64,000 nt of DNA from Arthrobacter sp. PAMC25284 (GTDB lineage: Bacteria > Actinomycetota > Actinomycetes > Actinomycetales > Micrococcaceae), in NCBI RefSeq assembly GCF_019443425.1, contig NZ_CP080382.1:2852001-2916000 (forward strand). Direction: 5' to 3'. Both the position numbers and the translations under genes were made by a program. Each line of letters opens with the position of its first letter. The first letter of the stretch is position 1. Below the pieces are notes generated by a model. It did no database searches, was not told the origin of the DNA, and saw only the letters and a program-made list of their open reading frames with translations. This document shows, piece by piece, positions 45,645-54,400 of this stretch.

Positions 45645-46256
45645 TCATGTCTGACGTGCGGATCCGGCGGCAAGGCGTCCGAGGATGGGCCGTGCTAGGG
45701 GGCCGTGGATGAAATGCAGGAGTGTCCGGGGTATGAGGTTGGACGGGCGGGTCGTGCTTGTATGAACGTCGGTGGTGGAAATTCCATAGGGGACTTTGCT
45801 GCGTTGGTGCGGAGAGGCAGGTGCGGTGGCCGGGCGGCTGGGGGAGTGTCCTATTTGATCGAGCAGGTCTTCCATGGAGTCCAAGTGGGAGGAAAAGATG
45901 AAGACCCAAGGTTGGGTGTGCGCGTGGACGACCACTTCCGGAAGTGTCGGTTCGTCCGACATGCCCCAGGCCTGGGACAGTGCATCGGCGGCGAGGGTTC
46001 GTGCCAGACCCGCAGTGCGGAGCTCGTCCACTTTTCGTTGGAGCCTGGCTGGTATCGCGGGATTTCCTTGTTCCGGCATCTGGGTTGCGCGTTCGTTTAG
46101 GATTCCGAGCAGTTCTGTCAGGTGCCGACGCTCGGTCCATAGCGCGGCGGAGAGATCATTCGCCTCCGGGTCTGCGCGCCTGCGTGGCGGTAATCCGGAG
46201 CGGCGGTCATGGGGTACTTCCGGAACGCCGCGGGCGCGGATTTTGCATTCGGTCAT
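45645..46256 (-). CDS. FlgN-like protein (flagellar chaperone family), tentative
   Basis: 203 residues, start behind AAGGAAAAGGAAA. The middle region has the pattern seen in actinobacterial FlgN-like proteins: LSAALWTERRHLTELLGILNE, then VDELRTAGLARTLAADALSQAWG and PEVVVHAHTQPWVFIFSSHLDSMEDLLDQI. That gives three helices with conserved Trp, GLAR and PW. The tail is low complexity. True FlgN serves hook-filament junction proteins, but no flagellar genes are in view, so this is either a remote family member or part of a motility locus elsewhere. It lies 88 nt after the LOV-GGDEF-EAL gene on the same strand. Confidence 0.5.
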   Translation of the reverse strand: MTECKIRARGVPEVPHDRRSGLPPRRRADPEANDLSAALWTERRHLTELLGILNERATQMPEQGNPAIPARLQRKVDELRTAGLARTLAADALSQAWGMSDEPTLPEVVVHAHTQPWVFIFSSHLDSMEDLLDQIGHSPSRPATAPASPHQRSKVPYGISTTDVHTSTTRPSNLIPRTLLHFIHGPLARPILGRLAAGSARQT

Positions 46257-46344
46257 TGGATGGTTTCCTTTTCCTTCCGGCTGGCTGAGAGGTCCGGATC
46301 TTGAGTGGCAAACCGGCCCGGAGGTGCCGGGGCAGTGGGGCCGG

Positions 46345-48393
46345 TCAAAGTTTTTCTGCTTTCCCGGCGTGCCCGTCGCCGGTCGTTTGGATGGTGAGCC
46401 ATTGGAGAAGTTCGGCTGAGGAAGCGAGATGATCGCCGAGGGCGGTGTGTTGTTGCCGGTGCCAGTGTTCTGCTTTGCTGGCTCCGATGTGGTTCAAAAG
46501 CTCTGTCATGGGGCAGGCGCCGGCTGGTCCGGTGTGCGGGGCGCCGAGCCGGGCGAACTGCCAGTGGTAGGCAAGTGCTCCGGAGAGTGTACGCATAAGC
46601 CCAGAGCGGTTTGGCGGGGTGAAATCCGTAATCCAGGGCGGTACATCGGCGGCCGGTAGAGGCCGAGTCAGGTGGTAGCCCTGGCCATAGGGGATTCCGA
46701 GGACGGTTGCGGCTTCGGTGATTCCGTCGTCTTCGAGGCCTTCGGCGATGACGTCCCAGCCCATGTTTTGACCCATCTGGGCCATCGTGGCCAGGAATGT
46801 CATGGTGGGGATGGGGGATGTACGGAGTTGGCTCAGGATTCTGTGGTCAATCTTGACGGTGCTGAATGCTAGAGCGGTCAGTCGTCGAAGGCTGCTGTGG
46901 CCGGCGCCCAGATCATCCATGGCCAGGCCGACGCCCAGTGCCAATATTGCGGTGAATGCCTGGCTCTGGGTTGCGTCGTCATCGATATGGTCTTCCAGGA
47001 CCTCGAGTATGAGGCGGTGCGGGGCAATGTTGTGTCGTTCCAGGGTGGACGTGATCCAGTGTGCGCAGTCAGGGTGGAGAAGGGTCGAGGGCGAGACATT
47101 GACGCTGACCCTGAGATGGCGCCCGTCGAGGTCCCAGACACCAAGCTGGCCTAACGCCAGATCCAGTCCGGCCTTGAAGAGCTGGTCAAAGTCCTGGGGG
47201 GTGAGCATCGGCAGGAAGTCGCCCGGCGACAAGATGGTGCCGTCTTCAAGCCTGAGTCGGGCCAACGCTTCCAGGAACCGGAGATCCCCGGTGCGCAGAT
47301 CGATCACGGGTTGAAACAAGAGATGCAGTCCTCCGTTGAAGAGCCTCCGGTGGTAGATATGCGAGTCGTATACGGATCTAACTTTTTCCTCTGCGTTTCG
47401 GTCTGGTTCGGCTGTGCCCGGCTGCAGCGTTCTGCCGTCGGGTGCAGTCGGTGGCGTGGTGTCCAAGTGCCACCAAGGATCGCGGACGTCGTTGCCGGAC
47501 TTGAGGTGGTGCAGGGCAGCATCAGCGCGCCGGAAGACGGCATTTCCGGGTTCCTGACCGGGTGGCAACAACGTGATGCCCAGGCTCATTTTTAGCGTGA
47601 CGCTGATGCCGGGACCGGGACCGGGGCTGAAGGCGGTGTCCACTGCTTCGTGAAGGCGGGCGAGAATGGGCTGAAGTTGTTCGCGGGCGTGGCGCAGGTC
47701 CAGACCTTCGATTACTACGACGAACTCGTCTCCGCCCCGGTGTGCAAGAAAGTCTGTTGCGCGCAGCTTCCCCCGAAGACGACGGGAGAACTCGGTCAGG
47801 ATGGCATCGCCTGCCTCGTGGCCGAAAGTGTCATTGATGGTTTTGAAGTCGTCAAGGTCGATGACGCCGATCGCTGAATGTTCTGTGCCGGTGACGATGC
47901 GCCGGGCAAGTCCGGAAAGATGACGATCCAGTCCGGTGCGGTTGGAAAGCCCGGTGAGGGAATCGTGAAGGGCTAGAAACTGGAGGCGTTCGTGAACCTT
48001 CCTCTGGGCCGTGACGTCGCGCTGGACACTGACAAAATTCGTTATCCTGCCGGTGTCGTCCCGTAAGGGAGAGACCGTGAGTGCGTTCCAGAACGGGGTG
48101 CCGTCTTTACGGTAGTTCAGAACCTCGCCCCGGAAGCTCCCACCGCGGAGAAGGCTGCTCCGCAGTGCGGCCAGAACGATCGAATCGGTTTCCGGGCCTT
48201 GGAGGAGCCGGCAGTTCCGTCCCGACACTTCCTCCACGCTGTATCCGGTGACTGCGGTGAACGCAGCGTTTGCATACAGGATGCGCTGATTTGCATCGGT
48301 GATGAGCGATCCCTCGGAGATAGCGTCCAGGGCACGACCGAACAGGCGCTGAGGCTCCGGCCCGGACATACCCGTGGGACGGCCCTGCCGCAT
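46345..48393 (-). CDS. LOV-GGDEF-EAL blue-light photoreceptor for cyclic-di-GMP
   Basis: 682 residues from the ATG at 48393 with GGGAGGAAGG upstream. Residues about 18-125 are a LOV-type PAS: photoactive Cys61 in GRNCRLLQGPETD, then GEVLNYRKDGTPFWN and NFVSVQRDVT, the flavin-contact Asn and Gln positions. GGDEF is intact (RGGDEF, near 219) with DLDDFKTINDTFGHEAGD. EAL is intact (LEALARL near 374, NVSP, DDLGAGHSSL, KIDHRIL, EGLED), except that the usual E-x-TE reads EVLED. It can in principle make and break c-di-GMP in response to blue light. An insertion sequence ends 46 nt upstream of the start. Confidence 0.93.
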   Translation of the reverse strand: MRQGRPTGMSGPEPQRLFGRALDAISEGSLITDANQRILYANAAFTAVTGYSVEEVSGRNCRLLQGPETDSIVLAALRSSLLRGGSFRGEVLNYRKDGTPFWNALTVSPLRDDTGRITNFVSVQRDVTAQRKVHERLQFLALHDSLTGLSNRTGLDRHLSGLARRIVTGTEHSAIGVIDLDDFKTINDTFGHEAGDAILTEFSRRLRGKLRATDFLAHRGGDEFVVVIEGLDLRHAREQLQPILARLHEAVDTAFSPGPGPGISVTLKMSLGITLLPPGQEPGNAVFRRADAALHHLKSGNDVRDPWWHLDTTPPTAPDGRTLQPGTAEPDRNAEEKVRSVYDSHIYHRRLFNGGLHLLFQPVIDLRTGDLRFLEALARLRLEDGTILSPGDFLPMLTPQDFDQLFKAGLDLALGQLGVWDLDGRHLRVSVNVSPSTLLHPDCAHWITSTLERHNIAPHRLILEVLEDHIDDDATQSQAFTAILALGVGLAMDDLGAGHSSLRRLTALAFSTVKIDHRILSQLRTSPIPTMTFLATMAQMGQNMGWDVIAEGLEDDGITEAATVLGIPYGQGYHLTRPLPAADVPPWITDFTPPNRSGLMRTLSGALAYHWQFARLGAPHTGPAGACPMTELLNHIGASKAEHWHRQQHTALGDHLASSAELLQWLTIQTTGDGHAGKAEKL

Positions 48394-48438
48394 CCGCCCG
48401 GCCTTCCTCCCGCCCGGAGTCACGGCGTACCTCAAACC

Positions 48439-49911
48439 GGCCCTTCGTCTCTAAGCGTGGTTGGGTCCGGCTAGGTTTTCGGGTTGGGGCTATTCCGGCG
48501 TGGCATCGGGAGAGATGCGTCAGGGCCTCTTTGAATTGGTAGCGACCAAGCTTCCAATTTCAAATGAGACCCCGACTTGTCCCACTCTACTTCCTGCTCC
48601 GGCGGGTCGTGGTGTGAACGTGCCGACGCCCTTTTGGGTGTCCCGGGCGTGCACATCACCTCCGTCACCAAGGCCGCCGTCGGCCTGATCGTCCACGTCG
48701 AAACCGATCAAACCATCAATGGTTGCCCCGATTGTGGTGTCGTCGCAGTGGGCCACGGCCGGCGGCAGATCCGTCTGCATGACATCCCGTGTTTCGGCCG
48801 ACCTGCCCGGCTGATCTGGGCCAAACGGGTGTGGCGTTGCCCCGACGAACACTGCCCCAAGAAGGTCTTCAGCGAAGAACATCCGCTGGCCGGGAAGCGG
48901 GCGATCCTGACCAACCGGGCCGTGCGCTGGGCCGTCGATGCGCTGGAGAAATACGACGCCTCCGTCTCGGCCCTCGCCCACCAGCTCGGCGTCTCCTGGC
49001 GGGCGCTCTGGAAGGGCATCGAGGCCGAAGCAACCCGCCGGATTGGAAGGCCCGAACGGCTCGCGGGCATTGACGCCCTCGGCGTGGACGAGCACGTCTG
49101 GACACACACCGGGTTCCCCGGCACCGGCATGGTCACCGGCATCATCGACCACACCCGCGACGCCCACGGCAACGTCCACGCACGGCTTCTGGACCTGGTG
49201 CCTGGCCGGTCCGGAAAGGCCTACGGGGACTGGCTCAAAGAACAAGGCTCTACCTTCACCAACGGCATCAAAGTCGCCACGTTGGACCCGTTCCGCGGCT
49301 ACGCCAACGCTATCCGCGACGAACTCCCCGAAGCCATCACCGTGGTCGACGCGTTCCACATCGTGAAGTTAGGAACAGGCATGGTTGACGACGTACGCCG
49401 CCGGGTCCAGCAGGACACTCTCGGTCACCGGGGACGGAAGGACGACCCGCTTTATGGCATCCGCAGAACCCTGCAGCAAGGCATAGAGTCCCTCACCGAG
49501 AAACAAGTCGCCAGGCTCGAAAAAAAGCTCGAGGCCGGCGACCCGAACAGCGAGGTGACCATCGCCTGGCACTCCTATCAAAAGCTCCGGGCCGTCTACC
49601 ACGCCCGCCCCGAGAAGGGACGGGCGCTCATCACCGAGATCCTCGCGAGCTTCCCTACCTGCCCGATCCCGGAGATCGCCAGGCTCGGGCGGAGCCTGCG
49701 GGCATGGAAGACAGCGATCTTGGCGTACTTCGATACCGGCGGAGCCTCGAACGGCCCCACCGAAGCCGTGAACGGAGTCATCGAAACCACACGCAGAATC
49801 GCCCGAGGCTTCCGCAACTTCAAAAACTACAGAATCAGAAACCTACTCGCCGCCGGAGGACACCGCCCCTACCGAAAGAAAACACCCAACCACGCTTAGA
49901 GACGAAGGGCC
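48439..49911. mobile_element. Complete ISL3-family insertion sequence, 1473 bp, with 8-bp target duplication
   Basis: The two ends are perfect inverted repeats of at least 26 bp (48439 onward and back from 49911). Direct repeats CTCAAACC lie at 48431-48438 and 49912-49919, the 8-bp duplication usual for ISL3 elements. One transposase gene fills the element. Perfect ends and duplication indicate a recent, likely still active, copy. Confidence 0.96.
48577..49899 (+). CDS. ISL3-family transposase
   Basis: 440 residues at most; the first start is a TTG and the true start may lie 10-25 codons later. A zinc-ribbon head (CPDCGVVAVGHGR, HDIPCFGRP, WRCPDEHCPKKVF) precedes the DDE_Tnp_ISL3 core: GIDALGVDEHVW (first Asp), VTVVDAFHIVKL-like second Asp and the last acidic residue in the SNGPTEAVNGVIETTRRIARGFRNFKNYRIRNL block. 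It cuts and pastes or copies its own element. The end of the gene lies 12 nt from the right terminus. Confidence 0.95.
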   Translation: MSHSTSCSGGSWCERADALLGVPGVHITSVTKAAVGLIVHVETDQTINGCPDCGVVAVGHGRRQIRLHDIPCFGRPARLIWAKRVWRCPDEHCPKKVFSEEHPLAGKRAILTNRAVRWAVDALEKYDASVSALAHQLGVSWRALWKGIEAEATRRIGRPERLAGIDALGVDEHVWTHTGFPGTGMVTGIIDHTRDAHGNVHARLLDLVPGRSGKAYGDWLKEQGSTFTNGIKVATLDPFRGYANAIRDELPEAITVVDAFHIVKLGTGMVDDVRRRVQQDTLGHRGRKDDPLYGIRRTLQQGIESLTEKQVARLEKKLEAGDPNSEVTIAWHSYQKLRAVYHARPEKGRALITEILASFPTCPIPEIARLGRSLRAWKTAILAYFDTGGASNGPTEAVNGVIETTRRIARGFRNFKNYRIRNLLAAGGHRPYRKKTPNHA

Positions 49912-50495
49912 CTCAAACCTTGCCGCCAGAAAAACCCGACTCCGCACTCAATGGACCCATTTTAACCTCCAGTCTAGAAACAAACCTCGGAAATACCAAA
50001 AATTTACTGTGATGTGACAAGCGATTACTCAAAGTCAAATAATCAATTTGCTTATGAAAATCAGCTTGTGGTCAGGCTGCTTATTAGTGCAAGCCTGTGT
50101 TCAAATATTCGACGCGCAGGGTTTCCTCGCAGAAGGTACTCGATCTTTACGCTCACACTGGGGTGACCAACAAATAAGCCGTGAATCCAAGGGGGTGGGA
50201 TGCCAAAGTAAAGGGGGGAGGGGGCTCCGCTGGGAGGGGATAGTAAGCGGAGCCCCCATGCTTTCGACAGGGGACACTCTCGAAAGCATATAAATAAAAT
50301 AGCTCTCAATCTCAACGCGACCAAAAATGTGAAAGGTGATTTTAGTCATACGCAAACAGCTGCCGGAGGGCAATGTTTACAGGAGAACTATAAGTATTCA
50401 CAAGCCAGTCACTTGCGGTAATGCGCCTAATTGCTTTGTAAAGTTATTCAGGATTGACGGATGAGACGACGCAGCGATATTCGATGCATTGCTGA
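49912..50495. other. Lower-GC non-coding stretch right of the insertion sequence
   Basis: Base composition drops clearly below the surroundings, with runs such as AATAATCAATTTG and ATATAAATAAAAT. No ORF has a convincing start or conserved segment. Before the insertion this was the upstream region of the LOV-GGDEF-EAL gene. On the minus strand GGAGGTTAAA precedes an ATG at 49959, giving a 15-codon ORF that may be its former leader. It may be foreign DNA or a regulatory/RNA locus. Confidence 0.55.
50220..50289. other. Two adjacent perfect stem-loops, candidate structured RNA
   Basis: Stem 1 pairs 50220-50231 with 50246-50257 (12 bp, 14-nt loop). Immediately next, stem 2 pairs 50258-50267 with 50280-50289 (10 bp, 12-nt loop). 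The two coaxial hairpins lie in an A/T-rich, gene-free stretch, so selection on RNA or DNA structure is more likely than coding. Strand unknown; no T tract on the plus strand. Confidence 0.5.
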
Positions 50496-50690
50496 TATTT
50501 TGAGAAGCAAGGGCGGCGAGTTCGGTTCAGCTCTTATGTCCCGCTGGGCCCGCTTGCGACGGGGACGGCTTGGTCGGAGGTTATCGGTTCCTTCGACGGG
50601 TACGTCGTCGTCACCGCGGAATACAACCACTCCGTGCCCGTGCCCGTGCCCGTGCCCGTGCCCGTGCCCGTGCCCGCGGACGATGGCTGA
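50496..50690 (+). pseudogene. Coding remnant ending in a Val-Pro repeat
   Basis: This frame has strong G/C third-position bias and reads as protein (SSYVPLGPLATGTAWSEV, FDGYVVVTAEYNHS) ending in seven or so Val-Pro pairs and ADDG, but has no start codon after the stop at 50493. It is probably a truncated or frameshifted gene; an ATG at 50461 in the next frame could be its start if one base is missing. The family is not recognised. Confidence 0.4.
50632..50676. repeat. Hexanucleotide microsatellite (GCCCGT)n
   Basis: About 7.5 uninterrupted copies of GCCCGT. In the coding-like frame each unit is Pro-Val. Slippage changes the protein length by two residues without changing frame. Confidence 0.95.
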
Positions 50691-50775
50691 AGGGATGCAG
50701 ACCGCGCCCGGGCGTGTCCGCTAGGGAGACTTGTTACCGCACGGACCAGTCCGGTAACGAGGCCCGCGACGACGG

Positions 50776-50991
50776 TCACCGGCTCGGCTGCTCCCAGGTC
50801 TCGCCAAACGGAACCGTGTCACTGAGTTCGAATGTGTACCGGGCAGGATCATGCCGGGTGACCCTAATGCCGGCAGACCCACGGGTCAGTGCTGCTTGCC
50901 GGAGCACGGCCTCCGCCTCGTTAAGCAGATCGTAAAGTTCTTCGGCCCTGTCGATGTGGACTTCCAAAGACTCGATCGTCTGACTACTCAT
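50776..50991 (-). CDS. Small hypothetical protein, 71 residues
   Basis: From the ATG at 50991 with AAGAAAG upstream: a helical N-half rich in Glu (SLEVHIDRAEELYDLLNEAEAVLRQAAL) and a beta-like C-half (GIRVTRHDPARYTFELSDTVPFGETWEQ). Coding bias is good. No family recognised. It lies downstream of another small ORF on the same strand, separated by a large hairpin. Confidence 0.6.
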   Translation of the reverse strand: MSSQTIESLEVHIDRAEELYDLLNEAEAVLRQAALTRGSAGIRVTRHDPARYTFELSDTVPFGETWEQPSR

Positions 50992-51113
50992 GGTGAACAC
51001 TTTCTTGTGACATGGACCGCTAAATTGCAACCACTCTGACATGAACAAGCGTTCAAGTCAATTGTTTTTCAAGGCTTCTAAGGGGATCTCGTGATGCGCG
51101 CCGTGGGACGTCT

Positions 51114-51163
51114 TTGCCCCTGCAGCAACAGCAGGTGCTGGATGGCTGTTGCTGCAGGGGCAA
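51114..51163. terminator. Perfect 19-bp stem-loop between two small minus-strand genes
   Basis: 51114-51132 pairs perfectly with 51145-51163 around 12 nt. It lies 60 nt after the end of the 51225-51413 ORF in its direction of transcription, so termination or RNA protection is likely. The stem is longer than usual and lacks a T tract, so a small-RNA role is possible. Confidence 0.55.
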
Positions 51164-51224
51164 GTCGTGGTGCCTGTAGTTGGTGCATAACCGCCTGGTG
51201 GGGGCAGCAACGGACCAGGGCCGC

Positions 51225-51413
51225 TTAGAGGTCCCTTAGTGAGGACATCGAGCCGTGAGCGGTGAAGAAGCCCATGCCGTAGTCGGGGGTCTCGAAGGTG
51301 ATTTCTGCTTCCTTGGGGAAGAACAGGACGTCGCGCTCTACGCGCCTCAGCAGTTGCCACTGGGAGGAGCGAGCTATGCCACTGCCGTCGTAGCACACGG
51401 ACACACAGCGCAC
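51225..51413 (-). CDS. Small conserved-looking hypothetical protein, 62 residues
   Basis: GTG start at 51413. CVSVCYDGSGIARSSQWQLLRRVERDVLFFPKEAEITFET, then GMGFFTAHGSMSSLRDL: a compact alpha/beta pattern with no signal or membrane segment. The start lies only 31 nt from the divergent metH start, so promoters overlap. Family unknown to me; coding bias is acceptable. Confidence 0.45.
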   Translation of the reverse strand: MRCVSVCYDGSGIARSSQWQLLRRVERDVLFFPKEAEITFETPDYGMGFFTAHGSMSSLRDL

Positions 51414-51431
51414 CGTCTACGCCCCCACCCG

Positions 51432-51437
51432 TAACCT
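51432..51437 (+). promoter_or_regulatory. Candidate -10 element for leaderless metH
   Basis: TAACCT ends 6 nt before the metH ATG, placing +1 on the A of the start codon. No ribosome site precedes that ATG. No cobalamin riboswitch is visible upstream. Confidence 0.5.
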
Positions 51438-51443
51438 GTTTAG

Positions 51444-54400
51444 ATGCCTCGTTTCGCGCTTGATATCGACACCGTTCCCCGTCCCGTCCGCGCCCAAGCA
51501 CTCCTGGACGCAGTGAACAACAGGGTGGTCATTGCCGACGGCGCGATGGGCACCATGCTGCAGAGCCGGGACCTCTCGCTGGAAGAAGACTTCCTGGGGC
51601 TGGAAGGCTGTAACGAGATCCTCAACGCCACGCGGCCGGATGTCCTCGCCGACATCCATGACGCCTACTTCGCGGTGGGCATCGATGCGGTGGAAACGAA
51701 CACCTTTGGTGCGAACTGGTCAAACCTCTCCGACTACGGCATTGACCACCGGATTGAAGAGCTTGCCCGGAAGGGCGCAGCGATCGCCCGCGAGCGCGCG
51801 GAAGCGGCGGAAAAAACAGACGGACGGATGCGGTGGGTCCTGGGTTCGATGGGGCCGGGCACCAAGCTCCCCAGCCTCGGACACACCAGCTACGACTACC
51901 TCAAGCAGACCTTTGCCCTGCAGGCCGAGGGCCTCATCGACGGGGGAGCGGATGCCTTCCTCATCGAGACCAGCCAGGACCTCCTGCAGACCAAAGCCGC
52001 GGTCAACGGCTGCAAGCAGGCCATCGTGTCCCGCGGCGTCCGGCTCCCGATCTTCGTCGAGGTGACGGTCGAAACCACCGGCACCATGCTGATGGGCTCC
52101 GAAATCGGCGCCGCACTCACCGCGCTCGAGCCTCTCGGCGTCGACGCCATCGGCCTGAACTGTGCCACCGGGCCGGATGAGATGAGCGAACACCTCCGCC
52201 ACCTCTCCAAGCAGTCCTCCGTGGCGATCGCCTGCATGCCCAACGCCGGCCTTCCCGTCCTCGGTCCCAACGGTGCGCACTATCCGCTCTCGCCCACCGA
52301 ACTCGCCACCGCCCACGAGCAGTTCGTGCGGGAATTCGGCCTGGGCCTGGTGGGCGGCTGCTGCGGTACGACGCCGGAGCACCTGGCCGCCGTCGTCGAA
52401 CGTCTTGCGCCCTTCCGCACCAGCCAGACGAGTGCCAGCAGCAACGGCAGCGCCCGCGTCCCCACCGAGCGCGAAGCCGGCATCGCGTCCCTCTACCACC
52501 ACGTGAATTTCGACCAGGAGTCCGCGTACCTCGCCATCGGCGAGCGCACCAACGCGAACGGCTCGAAGGCGTTCCGCCAGGCGATGCTCGACGAGCGCTG
52601 GGACGACTGCGTCGACATCGCCCGCGAGCAGGTCCGCGTCGGCGCGCACCTGCTGGACGTGTGCATCGACTATGTGGGACGCGACGGCGTGGCGGACATC
52701 AAGGAGGTCGTCTCGCGTTTCGCGTCGGCCTCCACCCTCCCGCTCGTCATCGACTCCACCGAACCGCCCGTGCTGCAGGCCGGGCTCGAACTCATCGGCG
52801 GCCGCCCGGTGGTCAACTCCGTCAACTATGAGGACGGCGACGGCCCGGAGAGCCGCTTCGCGCGCATCATGCCGCTCGTGAAGGAACACGGCACCGCCGT
52901 GATCGCCCTGACCATCGACGAAGAAGGCCAGGCCCGCACCACCGAGGGCAAGGTCGCCATCGCCTCGCGCCTGGTCGATTCCCTCGTGGGCGAGTGGGGG
53001 ATGCGGGTGGAGGACATCATCGTCGACGCCCTGACCTTCCCCGTTGCCACCGGCCAGGAAGAGACCCGCCGGGACGGCATCGAAACCATCGAGGCCATCC
53101 GCCAGATCACCGCGAAGTACCCCGGGATCAACACCACCCTCGGCGTCTCCAACGTGTCCTTCGGCCTGAACCCGGCGGCACGGATCGCCTTGAACTCGGT
53201 GTTCCTGCACGAGGCTGTGCAGGCGGGCCTGACCAGCGGCATCATCGACGCCGCCAAGATCGTGCCGCTCGCCTCCCTGCCGGAGGAACAGCGCAAAGTG
53301 GCGCTGGACCTGGTCTGGGACAAACGCGAATACGACGCCGACGGCAACGTCACGTACGACCCCCTGGCGAGCATGCTGGACCTCTTCGCCGGCGTCGACA
53401 CCGCGGCGCTGAAGGACCAGCGCGCTGCGGAACTCGCGGCGCTGCCCACCGGCGAGCGCCTGCAGCGGCGCATCATCGACGGCGAAGGCAAGGGCCTCGA
53501 AGATGACCTGGACCTAGCCCGCAGCGAGGGCATGACCGCGCTCGGCATCATCAACGACCAGCTGCTCGAGGGCATGAAGGTGGTAGGCGAGCGCTTCGGC
53601 GCCGGCGAGATGCAGCTGCCCTTCGTGCTGCAATCCGCCGAGGTGATGAAAAATGCGGTCGCGCTGCTCGAGCCCCACATGGAGAAGTCCGATTCCTCGG
53701 GCAAGGGCACCATGGTGATCGCCACCGTGCGCGGCGACGTGCATGACATCGGCAAGAACCTGGTGGACATCATCCTCACCAACAACGGCTACAAAGTCAT
53801 CAACATTGGCATCAAACAGGGGATCGCCGAGATCATCGCCGCCGCGGAGGAGCACAACGCCGATGTGATCGGCATGTCCGGCCTGCTGGTGAAGTCCACC
53901 GTGGTGATGAAGGAGAACCTCGCGGAATTGCAGTCCCGCGGCCTCGCGAAGAAGTGGCCGATCGTCCTCGGCGGTGCAGCCCTGACCCGCGCCTACGTGG
54001 AGCAGGACCTGGCGGAACAGTTCGATGGCGTGGTCAGGTACGCCAAGGACGCCTTTGAGGGCCTTTCGCTCATGGAACCGCTGGTGAAGGTGGCCCGCGG
54101 CGCCGACCCGGACGACGTCGGCCTTCCGCCGCTGAAGAAGCGGATCCACAAAGGCGGCCCGAAGTTCACGGTGACCGAACCGGAGGCCATGCCCGGCCGG
54201 TCCGACGTCGCCGCCGACAATGCCGTGCCTGCGCCGCCGTTCTGGGGCACCCGCATTGTGCGCGGCGTGGCACTCCACGACTACGCGGCCATGCTCGACG
54301 AGCGCGCCACGTTCATGGGGCAGTGGGGGCTCAAGCCCGGCCGCGGCGAGGACGGCGCCTCCTACGAGGAACTGGTGGAACGCGAGGGCCGGCCGCGCCT

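Noticed and set aside
50461..50724. 87-codon ORF with a Pro-Cys repeat
   Set aside because: The Pro-Cys run is only the GCCCGT microsatellite read in another frame; the alternative frame has better coding bias. The ATG may still belong to the remnant at 50496-50690.
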